From Pteria penguin (taxonomy: Eukaryota; Mollusca; Bivalvia; Pterioida; Pteriidae), in contig CM068582.1 in the NCBI GenBank assembly GCA_035048485.1, positions 15,294,001 to 15,358,000 on the forward strand: a stretch of DNA of 64,000 bases, given 5' to 3'. Made by a program: the position numbers and the translations under genes. Shown piece by piece: positions 12,901-24,058 of the stretch (the stretch's first letter is position 1; each line of letters begins with the position of its first letter). The notes beneath the pieces are model-generated. The model was not told where the DNA came from and did not search any database. It saw nothing but the letters and a program-made list of their open reading frames with translations.

Positions 12901-15900
12901 CTGAACCCAAAATGTTCTGGCCCTGCATACTACCAGCTGAGCCACACTGGCTCTCGTAGGGTAATTTTATGTTCAAATTGGGTAAAAGTTGTATCTTCAG
13001 AAACTAAAATCCACCTTTGAGATTTATATTAATCTTGAATTTGAGGTTTCTGGAAGATAACTGGAAGTTTTTGCTCAGACATTCACTTGAATGATAATTT
13101 ACATGTCTCAAAAAAAAACCAACAAGTGGCCACTAAAGACAGTTTGCTGTATTGCAAAGCAAATTCCAAACAAGGTCAAGGTCACAAGGTCAAAAGTCAT
13201 GGAATCAACTGAAATCTCTATTCATAAAAAACATGTGTGAAATATCAAAGCCATACCCCAACTGATTCAAAAGATGTAGCCAAAATTAAAAGTTTTTTAA
13301 AAGTAGGTCAAAGTCCAATGCCAAGTCATGAGGTCAGAAGTCATGGATTAAGTTGAAAGCTCTGGTCATGAGGAACCCATGTGTATTATGTTTATACTCC
13401 TCTAAGTTGCTGAAATTTTGCTTCAACCAGAAACTTATCCAAAATGTTGATGGACAGACAGAAAGATGGACGATCATGTCAATCTAAAGACAGGATTTGC
13501 TTTGCAATCTGGCCAAAAATGCTATAGATGCTACAAACATTCATCATATTCAATATGTTCCTTGTATTACTCTATAATTCTTGAATTACTAAAGAGTCAC
13601 CTGTTGATCTAGGAGCAGAGCATCACGTGAGTAGTATTTCATTACAGTCTTTTTGTTGTCCTCATAGCATTTAATATAACATTCCAGGCAGCATTCATTC
13701 AGAGCCATTAACAACCAGGCACGACCTTAAAGACATCAAATAATCATAAAAAACATTTACAATTAGCTTACTCTCTGAACCATGCACATTATGTGTACAA
13801 AACAGAAAGATAGATTATGATAAGTGCATAAACAGCATTATTTAAAGACTGATAACATAATAAGAAGCTTGAATGTGTTTGTGAACACTATGCTTCCTGC
13901 GGCAACAAATTGAGAAAAAGTTATTTTAGCATGAAGGTCATTTTCAAGGTCAAAAGGTCATCAACTTTGATGTCATTTGAAAGGACTTCACTAGTTGAGT
14001 ATGCATGTGAAATATGAAATCTCTATCCCACACGGTTCAAAAGTTATGGCCAAGGTTATAGTTGACAGCAGACAAACAGACAGGACAACAACAATATGCC
14101 CCCGATCTAACGATCTGGGGGCATAAAAAGATAATAATAATGATATCTACACAATATTATTCCACATGTCTAACTTACTTCGTCCTAGATCTGTGGTGAT
14201 ATGCTGAAGAGTTCTGAGTTCTTTTACAGCATCTTTCCGAGTAAATTCTGACACTACCTTCCAATATCCATTATGTAAATGACGAAGCCTGTGTGATATA
14301 CATGTCATACAATTAATTCATATTTCTTTGAAGAAAACTACAACGAGCAGGAAAAATTACAAAGTCATGAAGCGACCTGCTGTGTCACCTTATGAATCCA
14401 ATGTTCACCAATATGAATCCTGCTGAAATGAATAAACATACAATGCATATAGCTGAAGTTCAAAAATTTCTTTATCTACATGACTTGTACACCTTTCTTG
14501 TCAATCTGTCACTGTATACAAACCATAATCAGCAAAGAGGTTAAAAAGAAGTGTTTTGCACTTTTTTGCTTTCTGCTTTTTTATCTGGAGTCAGTCCATG
14601 GTGTTTTGGGATTTTTATTTTTTCAAGTAACTTACCAATTGGTAAGTGATTACACAAAATTCACTTATCCATCTAATAAAAATTCATGTTCCAGAAAAAT
14701 CCTCTTCAATTAAAAAAAAAGGAGATCTCTAACTAAAGGGTTAACGTTAAACTTAAATTCAACAAATTTGTTTTCATCTGATATATTATACATATATGTC
14801 ATTATTCAACAACACTCGTCTTGTTTGGTTAAAATCTATGTTTAGAAACATTTCAACAAAGGATGAGTTCTGCTCTTATTGAAATGAAAGACTGAGTGTT
14901 TATATTACATCCTAGCTACATGTAAATTAAAGGAATACCAGAAATTCATTTTATGAGTTTTATTGATTATTTCTTGTAAGTTCAGATTTCTGTGATGCAT
15001 ATGCAGTGATTGCAAATGGAAATCCTATTATAAGAGAGAAAAAAACTGAAAGTTTAAATTTGAAATAAAAGTAAAAGCATACATGTATCATATTTTTTAT
15101 ACCATCTCTGTAAGAGTACAGTTGATGTCACTGACACTGTACTTAATTGAGTGCATGAATAAATTAAGATTTAGACTCATGAACAAGGAAGTAATTTATC
15201 ATTTACCATGCTCTCAGAGGTAAAATGAAATTTATTAGAAATTGTGATTATGTGGTGTGTTCTACTTCCATCTCTAATTCTGAAAGCAATGTATAAAATA
15301 ACTGGATCTTATTATAAACAAGGAAGGATGCAAGCTGACTTAAAATAATGTACGTGTTCCAAATAAAGTGAATGCCAGAAGAAAATAACTATTAAGCTCT
15401 AAATACTGTAATAAAGTCTTAGTACTTTTTAAGCAAGTATAATTGGTTTGAATAACTTGCTTTGTGTAAAAATATGTAATTAGATGTTACTTCAAAATTC
15501 AGTTACCAATGGGTAATTGTCTCTTTGAATTCTGTATACCCAACCTCAGTTTTTATTTTCCTTCGGTAACAAATAGAAATACTAAAACACAGGCCAGGTT
15601 TTCATAGTGGTCTTGACAGTCTTGCCAGCAGATGACTCCCCTAAAGGTGCCAATTGATTTCACTAAAGCTGATAACAAGTAGTCTTGAATTCAAAGTGAG
15701 ATTTGCCTCACTTACACAAGGTGGGAGGGAGTTCCATGTGAAAACTATGTAAAGGGGAAACTAAATTTGTCCTGCATGCCATCTTAAGTTGTCATTTCAC
15801 AATTGTAGGTAGGTAAAATTATATACATATAATAACCTCTTCCAGGCAATAACTATCAAAACATCAAAAGAGGAAGACAATATACCAGTACTTATATATT

Positions 15901-17688
15901 GTAATCAGCTCTTACCCATGCAGAAACACATTATCAAGTTGTTCACAGAGTTTACTACATGCTACATCTTCATTATGGAGAATAATGGGTTCTCCATCAT
16001 CCTTTAGAAATTGCTCTTGCTGAATCTGAAATTTTCAATTGAGAAAATGAACAAAAATCACACAACTATATCAAAATTTAACAAAATTCTGGGAATACAG
16101 ATAATTCATGGATTGGTGAACTATAGTCCTATTAGATTAACACAAATTTTTATCTGTATAGGAACATCTATAATGGGCATTGCATGACCCACTGATCTGA
16201 ATAGACCAAACCTTTTTGGACAGAAAATTTGGTGGGAAATTGATAATTTCCTTTAAAATGTTTGACGCCATACAGAGCTCTAGAGAATTTTTGAGTCAAA
16301 AGGGTATTTTGGTATCACACTTCCAAAAAATGAAGGACTTCCTGTCATAGATGCATACACTTCTTGGATTATTCTTTACACGAAAACGGGTGAATTTTGC
16401 CATACAATTGAGTCAGACCTCTTTCTCATCCTTTATGGTAATCCCCCTTTTATTTTATTTTATTTTTTTTTTTTTTGCACATGTAGAGTGATGCATGTAA
16501 TTGACTTGCACAGATGAGTCAGATCTCAAAATTTTGAACTGCTATTTTATTGTACTGTACTTCATTAACTTAACATCCCATGTTCACTTGCATTTATGCC
16601 TGTGGTGTAGTTTGCCATACAACTGAGTCAACTTGTGCTACTGGTCAAGATATAGCCAAAACATTTTGTGTTTTCACACAGGAATTGAAATAATCAAGGT
16701 GGCTCTTTCTTTGAAAACAATTAATTCAAGTTTAAATTTTTATTGCTCAATTTCACAATAATACAATACATTTATGGTATCATTATTTCTTTTTTAATCT
16801 GCCATGCTTACTAGGCGACATATTTTCATGTTCGATTTGACAGTTTCAATGTATTTACACTCGCTACTTATGACATGCAAGGCAATATGTAAATGTGTAT
16901 TTTTACACCCTACCCTGTTTATTTTTCCTATGTGTTTTTAGCAATTTTCAATGCATAATTATGTTTTTACAAGCATTGTCTGTTGCTCTGATCATAATAA
17001 AAATATGACTGTCTCTGATGTCATTTTGTGGAGGAAGACAGCCAGTGTTGATTTTGACCAACAATTAAGATGACAGTGAATTTTATTCACTTGAAACAAA
17101 GCATCGATTATCAGCTCAGGTGACTCAGCTGGTAGAATATCTAGATTGTATAAAGCACAGGGGAAGAATATTACAGACTTTTATGCCATTCCGAGTGGAC
17201 TAGTTACCAGCTTAGACCAGTTACCGGCTACTATATGTTATTAGTATTCAAAACATGAATTTACGAAACTGATAGCAAATTGACTGTGATCAACATGGAA
17301 TGAAGCTACACTGATTCTGTCTGTAGTCTGGAGACATATCAGTAATGGGAGACACCAAAGACAGGATTATTCGTCTACCAAAGTGTAACTGTAAACTGCT
17401 AACAGCGTCCGAATGACTATTCAGGCCAATCAGGGTACCAATCTAACTAGCTTCCCCTCCCCCGCCCCCTTTACAACATGAAACAGATCACATTATCTAA
17501 TACTTAACTATTCTTGCAAAACTGAGCGTAAAAAGTATGTGATTATTCTTATTTTCATTAAATGCTAATTTGACAATAATTCATCATGTGACAATCAGAT
17601 GCCCCCTTTTACTCACATTTTTTATTGCTTTACTCAGACTTTCAAGGATACGATCCTTGAATCTAAGGCGTTCTGATGAAGTGGACAT
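995..17688 (-). CDS. PLEKHM2: PLEKHM2 (SKIP), RUN and PH domain lysosome-kinesin adaptor, 16 exons
   Basis: Coding exons in transcript order: 17688-17617, 16025-15916, 14288-14179, 13725-13601, 12550-12488, 12184-12050, 10721-9571, 7898-7829, 7484-7329, 6836-6748, 6016-5890, 4540-4329, 3686-3455, 3305-3126, 2091-1972, 1093-995. All have AG acceptors and GT donors, phases match at every junction, and the sum is 3,051 nt (1,016 aa plus stop; human is about 1,019). The RUN domain is about residues 10-165, with LGRSRAWL across exons 3/4 and LLTLTAGLE in exon 5. Exon 7 (residues 206-589) encodes a disordered acidic linker with VIRV (266-269), a Lys-rich patch (276-282) and one W-acidic motif at Trp509. 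The C-terminal PH domain is about residues 764-885 (EDCVGCRR, WLQCLCQAV), followed by LPCC and CHEDMQASFFRTLG. The known family role is ARL8-GTP binding on lysosomes and kinesin light chain recruitment. The start is the first Met of exon 1, aligned with the family N-terminus (FKDRILESLSKAIKN). Homology is from memory. Confidence 0.94.
2092..3125 (-). other. PLEKHM2 intron 14, no recognised element
   Basis: AT-rich intronic DNA between exons 15 and 14. Two short frames overlap it without matching any family. Confidence 0.5.
4797..5180 (-). repeat. AGGTCA-rich interspersed repeat, minus-strand copy in PLEKHM2 intron 11
   Basis: Starts with the palindromic end ATGCCCC...GGGGGCAT, then a CAGACAGAC-type tract, and internally (minus strand) AAATGTAGGTCAAAGGTCAT. 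Two roughly 170-bp halves repeat AGGGCTTTCATATTTCACA (4,910 and 5,057). Confidence 0.65.
6345..6766 (-). repeat. Degenerate tandem array of 5' splice-site-like units at the start of PLEKHM2 intron 10
   Basis: Read on the minus strand, exon 10 ends ATATCTCA|GTAAGTATG, and the next 400 bp holds about 14 diverged copies of the same motif (ATATCTCAGTATG, ATCTCTTAGTAAGTATG, ATATCTCGGTATG) spaced about 20-50 bp apart, most often 22-26. Several copies keep a usable GT donor. The array starts at the junction, so the exon's last bases are part of its first unit. It stops before exon 11 (6016-5890). Confidence 0.7.
7010..7255 (-). mobile_element. Decayed tRNA-derived SINE in PLEKHM2 intron 9
   Basis: Minus-strand remnants of the same family: TTTTATGTCACTCCAAGATC, AGGGATCTTTTAATGTG, ACCTTGATTTTATTGTC, and a B-box-like GGAATTTGAACTC. 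Heavily diverged. Confidence 0.65.
8225..8595 (+). repeat. AGGTCA-rich interspersed repeat in PLEKHM2 intron 7
   Basis: Two and a half copies of a roughly 120-bp module: GTAGGTCAAAGGTCATGGTC, AAGGTCATATGATAAAAATT, ACACACATGCCAAATATGAA, GGCCCTA. It ends in a GACAGACGGACAGACAGA tract and AACGGGGGACA. Confidence 0.7.
10900..11235 (-). mobile_element. Twin tRNA-like heads, SINE-like element in PLEKHM2 intron 6
   Basis: On the minus strand two tRNA-like segments about 80% alike occur in direct orientation, at 11152-11228 and 10917-10994. Each has an A-box-like TAGCTCAATGG or GCTCAATGATG, a B-box GTTCGATTC, and the same ATAGCAG...AGGTTCT middle. About 160 bp of unique sequence separates them. Lack of clean cloverleaf pairing argues against real tRNA genes. 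Confidence 0.6.
11240..12060 (-). repeat. 31-bp minisatellite made of copies of the PLEKHM2 exon 6 splice donor
   Basis: The unit is about 31 bp. On the minus strand each copy contains the exon 6/intron 6 boundary, GAACTCAG|GTAATATATC, followed by AATATACGCCAGA. About 26 copies were counted by hand. Copies nearest the exon (11,640-12,060) are most uniform and those at 11,240-11,600 most decayed. The true junction (12050/12049) is the first unit, so the exon's last 11 bases belong to the array. The length is not a multiple of three, so each skipped donor shifts the frame. Confidence 0.9.
13150..13500 (+). repeat. AGGTCA-rich interspersed repeat in PLEKHM2 intron 4
   Basis: Contains CAAGGTCAAGGTCACAAGGT, AAAGTAGGTCAAAG, ATGTGTGAAATATC and a terminal GGACAGACAGAAAGATGGAC tract. 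Diverged but same family as 8,225 and 13,905. Confidence 0.6.
13865..14130 (+). repeat. AGGTCA-rich repeat with terminal hairpin, PLEKHM2 intron 3
   Basis: Contains AAGGTCATTTTCAAGGTCAA, the GACAGCAGACAAACAGACAG tract, and ends in TGCCCCCGATCTAACGATCT then GGGGGCATAAAA, a near-perfect stem-loop. A paralogue sits at 38,125-38,395. Confidence 0.7.
14289..17616 (-). other. PLEKHM2 introns 1 and 2 (flanking exon 2 at 15916-16025), no recognised element
   Basis: Two long AT-rich introns. A poly-T tract lies at 16,465-16,478. I see no SINE, TIR or tandem array. Confidence 0.5.
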
Positions 17689-17830
17689 TGTTATCTATCT
17701 TTGAAGAGATCAATCATTTCGTATGTTGTACACAAAAGACAATTTCCTGATATGATAACGAAAGTGAAAAGTTCGTCAGCTGTTTCCACTTCCGCCAAAA
17801 AGATCTCCATTGAATAAAAGTGTATTACGA
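17689..17830 (-). promoter_or_regulatory. Probable PLEKHM2 5' UTR and proximal promoter
   Basis: The sequence immediately upstream of the PLEKHM2 ATG (17688) has no in-frame coding extension and no recognised repeat. The transcription start should fall here if exon 1 holds the whole 5' UTR, but a separate upstream non-coding exon cannot be excluded. No core promoter motif was convincingly identified. Confidence 0.35.
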
Positions 17831-18738
17831 TCCCGAGTTTTACTTTTTCTATGTTATGGTAGGCCTAAGGAAAAAAATGCTTATAACAGGATGTAGGGTA
17901 CATGTAAGTGGAAGTGAAAGGGGATGGGAAGATAATGTCGCTTCACCTTTAAGAGTGGGGTCACAAGTGGGTTTCCGTTCCCCTAGCTCTACACATAATA
18001 TGTATGGATCTATATTTCTTATTCCATGTGAAGTGTACGCAAGTTTAAGTTAAGCGAGGTTATACTTTGTGTGTTATTTGTCGTAGCTTTTAAAAAAATT
18101 CCAAAATGGATGGGTGTCTTGATTTGTTTTGTTTTGTTGATGTTGTTGTTGAGTTTTGTTGTTGGGGTGGGGGTTGTATTGGGGGGGGGGTTGTTTGTTT
18201 TGGTTTTTGTTTAGTTTTGTTTTTGCTTTTTATTTTTTAGGGTTTTTTGTATTTTGTTTGGGATTTTTGTTTGTTGTTGTTGTTGTTGGTGTTTTTTTTG
18301 GGGGGAGGGGGGGGGGGATAATTTATTCTTAATAGTATTACTAGTGATGGTAGTGGTGGGGGATGCTAGTTTTTTTTAAATTGTTTTCGTCTTCGTCCGT
18401 TTTTCTTCCAACTGAGAGTTGCAGGTTGTTTCCTTTAGGGTCAGCAATATCACAGTCATTTGTAAACTTTAAATAAAACTTTACGCATTTGTTTTTAGTT
18501 ATTTGATTTTTTTTCTTTTTGTTTCTTTTGTTTGTTTGTTTGTTTTTGTTTCTTGGGGTTTTTTTTGTTTTTGTTTTTGTTTTTGTTTTTTTTTCGGGGG
18601 GGGGGGGGGGTTGACAGAAGTTTGGCTGCTGAGAAACTGTTCATGATTTGTGTGTCCACTTAACACTGCCTTAGTCTTGCTTCTCATTAATGTTTATGTT
18701 GTCCCCGTTATTGGTTTGAATTTTATTACCCATCAATT
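17831..18738. other. Intergenic, low-complexity only
   Basis: Upstream flank of PLEKHM2. Apart from the two T/G-rich tracts no feature was recognised. Confidence 0.5.
18110..18325. repeat. T/G-rich low-complexity tract with G runs
   Basis: TTTTG/TTG repeats with G runs of 10 and more (about 18181 and 18300). A second tract of the same kind follows at 18,505-18,612. Open frames across these tracts are artefacts of composition. Confidence 0.85.
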
Positions 18739-18754
18739 TCTAATAAAATACGAA

Positions 18755-19037
18755 AACCGGTGTGGCTTAGTGGATAAGGTGCTCGGCTCATGATCGAGAG
18801 GTCCCGGGTTCGACTCCCGCTCTGGGTGCACCGGTGTTGGTGTTCTGTCTTTCGGATAAGACAGTAAAAACCGAGGTCTCGTGTCACGGTAGGCGTGGCA
18901 CGTAATTTAAGATCCCTCGCTGCTTCTGGTGGGTCCGTTGCAAAGGTGTACATTTGTATGCAATGCATCAGACAGATGCCGTCACCATATACGTGAAATA
19001 ATCGTGGAGTGACGTAAAACAATATTCAATCAATCAA
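18755..19037 (+). mobile_element. tRNA-derived SINE, full length, with target site duplication
   Basis: The 5' end folds like a tRNA: A-box TGGCTTAGTGG, an anticodon stem closing a CTCATGA loop, and B-box GGGTTCGACTCCC. A conserved body follows (TGTCTTTCGGATAAGACAG, GATCCCTCGCTGCTTC, GCCGTCACCATATACGTGAA), ending in a TCAATCAATC tail. It is flanked by TCTAATAAAATACGAA at 18739-18754 and the same with one extra T at 19038-19054, which fits target-primed insertion. It is not a functional tRNA gene. Confidence 0.92.
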
Positions 19038-19054
19038 TCTAATAAAATTACGAA

Positions 19055-20274
19055 GATGGTATTTGTTAGTTACATCTCTTTTTATTGACCGTCCTCATAC
19101 ATATTGAATACAATATATTGGAATGGCATAAATATTCAAATCAACAAAACAAAGTGCAAAACATAGTTTTAAAATAAAATAAAATAAATTCGAAATCGGA
19201 TGGATCAAATTAAAATTTACATACAATATTAATATGGAAGATTTTATAAAATTTGCAAAACAATAGTAATGAAAATACGAAAACACAAATCGAGTTCAAA
19301 ATATTAAGATATATACATGTATTTTCAAATAGACGTTTAGATGAGAAATATCAGCCTCAAAGTGGACTTTCTTTCCAAACGGCATACCGGGTATATGTAC
19401 AGGGTAATTGACACACAGATCCAAAACAATGAAATGTTATAGAAGCAGTGGACGGTTAAATAATGTAATACATTTTGTACATCATTATTTTCTTTGATAT
19501 GAGCTCTTTACGCTGCCAAATCGAATTCAATCCTTGCTTTTGACGCAAACTGGTTTTTTTTTTTTTTTTTGAAGAAAGACTGTGTTCATTCAAAATGTTT
19601 CGACAGACCAAGGACAAATGACAAAAGCAATTACACATAAATATTATATGTTTATTTGAATAACTAATTGCTGGCTTAGCTTTATACATTTTATCCCTTT
19701 CTTTATGTAACATTGCTTTTGATACTATATTGCGCTGCCCGATATTCAAACTTTCTGACGGACGTCACAAATGAAATTGTATATATAACTTGTCATGTTC
19801 TTTTTCATCATAATAATGTGGCTTTTGATAATTTTCATTTACACTGAATCACGAAACGCTGCTGTCCATACAGCACTTTAAAAAACTAATTCCAAAATAT
19901 ATATCACTCATTTTCATTAAAGACAAAGTTTTGCGTCACTCTAAAAAGTTCATCGTAGGAAATTCAATATTTAATTAAGTACACCACAAAGTAATTATTA
20001 TTGAAGAACTACAGAACTTCAATTTAACTTTTGATTTTCCTTAAATTTGTCTAATCTATTTTGCGTCACACCCTTCAATGAATCAACGTGGATCCCATCC
20101 ATGTGAACAAAAAGTCCTTTGACGATCTATATCTTTAAGATAATATTACTTTCTCGTGACATCAGATACCCTGCAAACTTTATCAAAACTGCGTCTTCTA
20201 CTCAGAAATTAAAATTACGTTCAAGGTACAAATACATAGAGAGCGAAATTATGAACATAAAAAAGAAATTACTG
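19055..20274. other. Intergenic, nothing recognised
   Basis: AT-rich DNA with short homopolymers (T run at 19,555-19,570). No frame with family resemblance. Confidence 0.5.
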
Positions 20275-20465
20275 TAACAATTTATAACGTCCGTGAAGAA
20301 GTTCTAACATCGTTTCCGCTATAACGAGAGGCATCACGAAAGAAACGTCAATTCAAAAATATTGTAATGCGATCGCGCATTTATTATAATTTGATAATGC
20401 GTCAAGGGATGCGCATGAAGAGTTGCGCGGGTGAGCGGGTACGGTCAGCGATATGAGCAAATGCC
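20275..20465. promoter_or_regulatory. CpG-dense segment in the intergenic region
   Basis: I count about 17 CpG dinucleotides in 190 bp, including GCGATCGCGC and TGCGCGGGTGAGCGGG, well above the surrounding DNA and the introns of the three genes. It could be an unmethylated promoter or enhancer, but no start site, conserved frame or downstream gene was found. Purely compositional evidence. Confidence 0.3.
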
Positions 20466-22352
20466 TAGTCATTGTTAGCCACATTGCTGGTGACATTTTC
20501 ATATGGTTTTGTTCTGGTTAAAGTGCATGATGAGCAGTAAGGAAATATTTGCTTGTCAAATGCGCTTTAATTTACGTTCAATGTTAGCAGAACAGTGCCG
20601 TATTTGTCCTTTGTATGTCGGGGCAATGAGTACATTTTTATTGAATGGAAGAAAAGTGCAACTATGATTACATGGAATTCCTGACAGCTATAGTAAACTC
20701 ACTCTTTACAATGTTATTGTTTTCATTTCTTAAAAAGCTCAATGGGAGTTCCTGAACTTTCAAAAGTTTTTATTTTTTCTTCTTTTTTCATTTCTTTTGC
20801 TTTTCTCTTCTTTTCTCTTTTTTATTTTTCTTTTTTCTTTTATGTTTTTGTTCTTGTTTTTAGTATTTTGTTTTACTTTTTGTTCGCTTTTGAGAGTTTT
20901 TGTTGTGTTTTTGTGTTAGTCCGTATTTTGCAAAAATGTTTTACCGTGTGTGTATGATTATTGTATACATTACAGAGGCGTTGATGTAGGTCTAACTATC
21001 TTATACTAGTGGTTTCAGGATACTTAAGACATCAAATCAGAATCTGTCGGCTGCTCTGTATGTCTTATATTTGTTTTCGTTTTGTGTTCGCATTCTATTT
21101 GTTTGAATTATTTGTTGTTTTTATTTTTCTTGCCAGTTTACGTAAATATTTAAAATATCAAAGCTACATCAGACAGCAGCTCTTGAAACATCAAGCAAAG
21201 AGCGGGAAAGAGAAAGGAATTAATGATACAATTTATATTGTACAGAATGACACGAAAAAGCGTTAAGAATTTCCATGTGAGATGGCAATTTGTTGTATGA
21301 CAGTTTTCTCGTGTGACATTGAGGTTTCCCCCAACACGTTACCCTATCAACTGCATTCTCTACACAGTATATCCATATTCATGACAGGGAACCACATGCA
21401 TCCGCTTGCGGTGCACACCGATGACAGATTGCGGGTGTAATTACAAGCCAACTCATATATAAAACCTTCAAGTAAAATGATATAGGCGGTGCTCTCAACA
21501 AAGCCATCTTCAAAGAAGCAGTTTTCAAATATATTGTCTTATCTGTCAAATCCTTGACAAAGACATTATTTGTATGTAAAACATGTACGTGTAAAGACAA
21601 GAATCTCTCCCAAAATAAATAAATTTATAAATGTGTATCAAACACAAGAAGAACTTAATAAACTTGTTTTTCCCTCTCCACGACATTCAAATAAATTCGA
21701 CTCAATGTGAACTGCTAACTTTGTCAAATAAATACATATAAATATGACTTTGCAATGATTAAAAGCTTACATAGAAATTCAAGAACACGTCGTTCTGTCC
21801 TTAATCCATATGGCACCCGAGATAAGATTGCGAGTTTAATTGTCCGCTTATTTGATAAAGAAAAAAATACGAAAAGCATGCTCGATTTATGAATATACTA
21901 AGCGAAGGAAAAATGTAAATGGGTCGAAAGATCGAGATCGGTTTTAATTTCAAAATCATAAACACCATTATCTGATCTGGACACAGGGATAGAATACATA
22001 AGGCGATTAAAATCGGTACAAATTTGCGAGCTGATTGAAGAATTACTTGTGCTGTCACCCTCACAAAAGGCCGGGCACGAACAGCGAAGACTAGTATTAA
22101 ACATTTGTATCTTAAATCATCTTGATCACATTTGCACGATCAAACGGATCGTCCCTACCTATTAAAATCGTCATGGGAAAGTGAAGGATAGTCGGGAATC
22201 AATTAACCTTTCACAACACAACAAGTTGATCTATTTAAGGACCTATTGACGTCCCCTGCATAACGAATGTGACAGACAGCCGCTCGTGATGTACGGTGGG
22301 ATACACGGATCAAAAACAGGTTGCAGAAAAAAGTTAACTAATATTAAAAGGC

Positions 22353-22356
<4 letters not shown>
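20466..22356. other. Intergenic, no gene supported
   Basis: Contains a T-rich stretch at 20,760-20,900 giving a phenylalanine-rich frame, and a 68-residue minus-strand frame (21,898-22,104) that I cannot match to any family. Confidence 0.45.
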
Positions 22357-22393
<37 letters not shown>

Positions 22394-22515
22394 TATGTGT
22401 ATGTTTATGTACGACGTTTTTGCTGTTGTTGTTGTTGAGCTTGTTGTGTGTGTGTTATTTTTTGTTTTTGTTGTATTTTTGGTTTTTTGTTTGTTTGTTT
22501 GTTTTGGGTTTGTAT

Positions 22516-22563
<48 letters not shown>

Positions 22564-22564
22564 G
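22357..22564. repeat. (GA)n, (TG)n and poly-G cluster
   Basis: A (GA)n run of about 17 units at 22,357-22,391, TG/TTG-rich sequence, then (GT)n at about 22,520-22,546 leading into a G run ending near 22,563. The overlapping reading frames here are low complexity. Confidence 0.9.
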
Positions 22565-23896
22565 TTGGAGATCTCTTTTCTTAAAAATAAACGGAAATTT
22601 TTACATAATGATTCAGCGGTAGATTTAGAGGAGGCAGGGGCGGGGCGGACTTCAGTTTTCTTCCCAATTATCATAATGTCATATTAATAAAAAATATTAT
22701 CACCATATTATATAAGTAATAAAGATACAGTTCATTTATCATAACGCTAATCCTATATAGAGATTTTGTCCTTTGGTCTTCTCCCATTTTTCACCAAGAC
22801 CCCTTGAGGCCGAGTTCCATTTTACGGCATTTATCGAACTCCTGAATTATGCCAATACCAGAACATGGCTAATTTATTGTTACACTAATTCAAGCTACAT
22901 TCTTTAAAACTGACACTATTTTCTCAATTTTAATTGATGCATTTTTTCTCCACATACATATTAAATGCATTGAGCTATTACAACAGCTTTGCTGCTTAAA
23001 GGGGTACTGAGTACAAACAGGATTGTAAACAAACACCTGGCCGACCCGGTAATGAATAGGTAAATGATATTAGACGTTTGTCACAAAAATGGAATGTTAT
23101 ACATTGTCAGCGGATTGTGAAGATCAAATATATTCCTTCTTTCATTGCATGTAACTTGGTATGTACTTTATTGGTTTTATTTATTTTTCACATTAGTTGA
23201 ATGTTTAATAAACATATTTCAGATTTTAAAGTTTAAAAATATGTCCATATGTATTACTGGCGGATTTAGAGGAGGGGTTTAGGGGTTGCAACATCCCCCC
23301 TTTTGGTAGGAAAATGTTGCCAAAAAGTCGTTGTCTACAATTGAAGGACCATAACATCCCCTTTTCTGACCGAATAGTGCAAAACATTGGTCATGGGAGG
23401 CTGCAAATAACCCCCTCCCCTTTTTCAAAAATTTCTAGATCCAACCATGTGTATGGATTCATTAGTGATCACGATGTCTCAGTGTTATTTTTTTCCTTTG
23501 GAATAGTTACCAGTGCCACATTGCATGAGCTACTGTCGTATTTCACATTGCCCATTCAATTTATGAAAATAGATTTCGGAATAGTTGATAGCTAAGAATA
23601 ATCAAATTGTTGCCGGACATTTTACCATGATGGCCATATTACCAAAACAAGCGAAATCTCGAAAATCCACAGTGAAGTCGTTGTATGATTAATTAGTAAA
23701 TTATTTTTATATATTTATGTGAAAATAATGTCTTTTATTCATTATACAATGAAGAACGAAGACAACCTCTAGCATGATGTAATGACTTTCTTACTGCCAA
23801 ACATCATGATCATCTGGCGTCACTTTTTTACATCTTAAAACTTCTGAGACGACAACAAATAGTTTCAATTTTAATATTATATATTAATGAAAAATA
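22565..23896. other. Intergenic, no gene supported
   Basis: Includes two occurrences of GGATTTAGAGGAGG or TAGATTTAGAGGAGG next to C/G-rich runs (22,621 and 23,263). Otherwise featureless. Confidence 0.45.
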
Positions 23897-24058
23897 CCCC
23901 CCCCCCCTTTTCCACCCCCCCCCCCCCAACAAACAAAACCAAACAGAAAATCAAACAAACCCCCCCCTCCCCCCCCCCCCAAAAAAAAAAAACCAAAAAA
24001 AAAAACCAAAAAAAAAAAAAAAAAAAAATCAAAAACAAATGTAAAAAGAAGAAAAAAA
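23897..24058. repeat. Poly-C and poly-A low-complexity block
   Basis: C runs of up to about 14 bases, interrupted by TTTTCCA and AACAAACAAAACC, followed by A-rich runs. It gives spurious proline/lysine- and phenylalanine-rich frames on both strands. Confidence 0.92.

Noticed and set aside
13865..14130. Helitron, because of the terminal hairpin
   Set aside because: No CTRR end follows the stem and no TC start is evident, so the element is left as an unclassified repeat.
18755..18830. Functional tRNA gene with a CAT anticodon
   Set aside because: The tRNA-like part continues into a conserved SINE body with TCAA tail and target duplication, and the acceptor stem does not close cleanly.
20742..21266. 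Hydrophobic plus-strand frames that look like membrane proteins
   Set aside because: The first is a T-rich low-complexity translation. The second has no recognised motif, and neither connects to other exons.
21898..22104. 68-residue minus-strand frame with an SDNGVY phrase reminiscent of immunoglobulin domains
   Set aside because: A single six-residue match without the partner Trp or correctly placed cysteines, and no splice-compatible neighbours, is not enough.
22395..22687. Val/Phe/Cys-rich frames over the GT and poly-G tract
   Set aside because: Compositional artefacts of TTG/GTG repeats, open on both strands.
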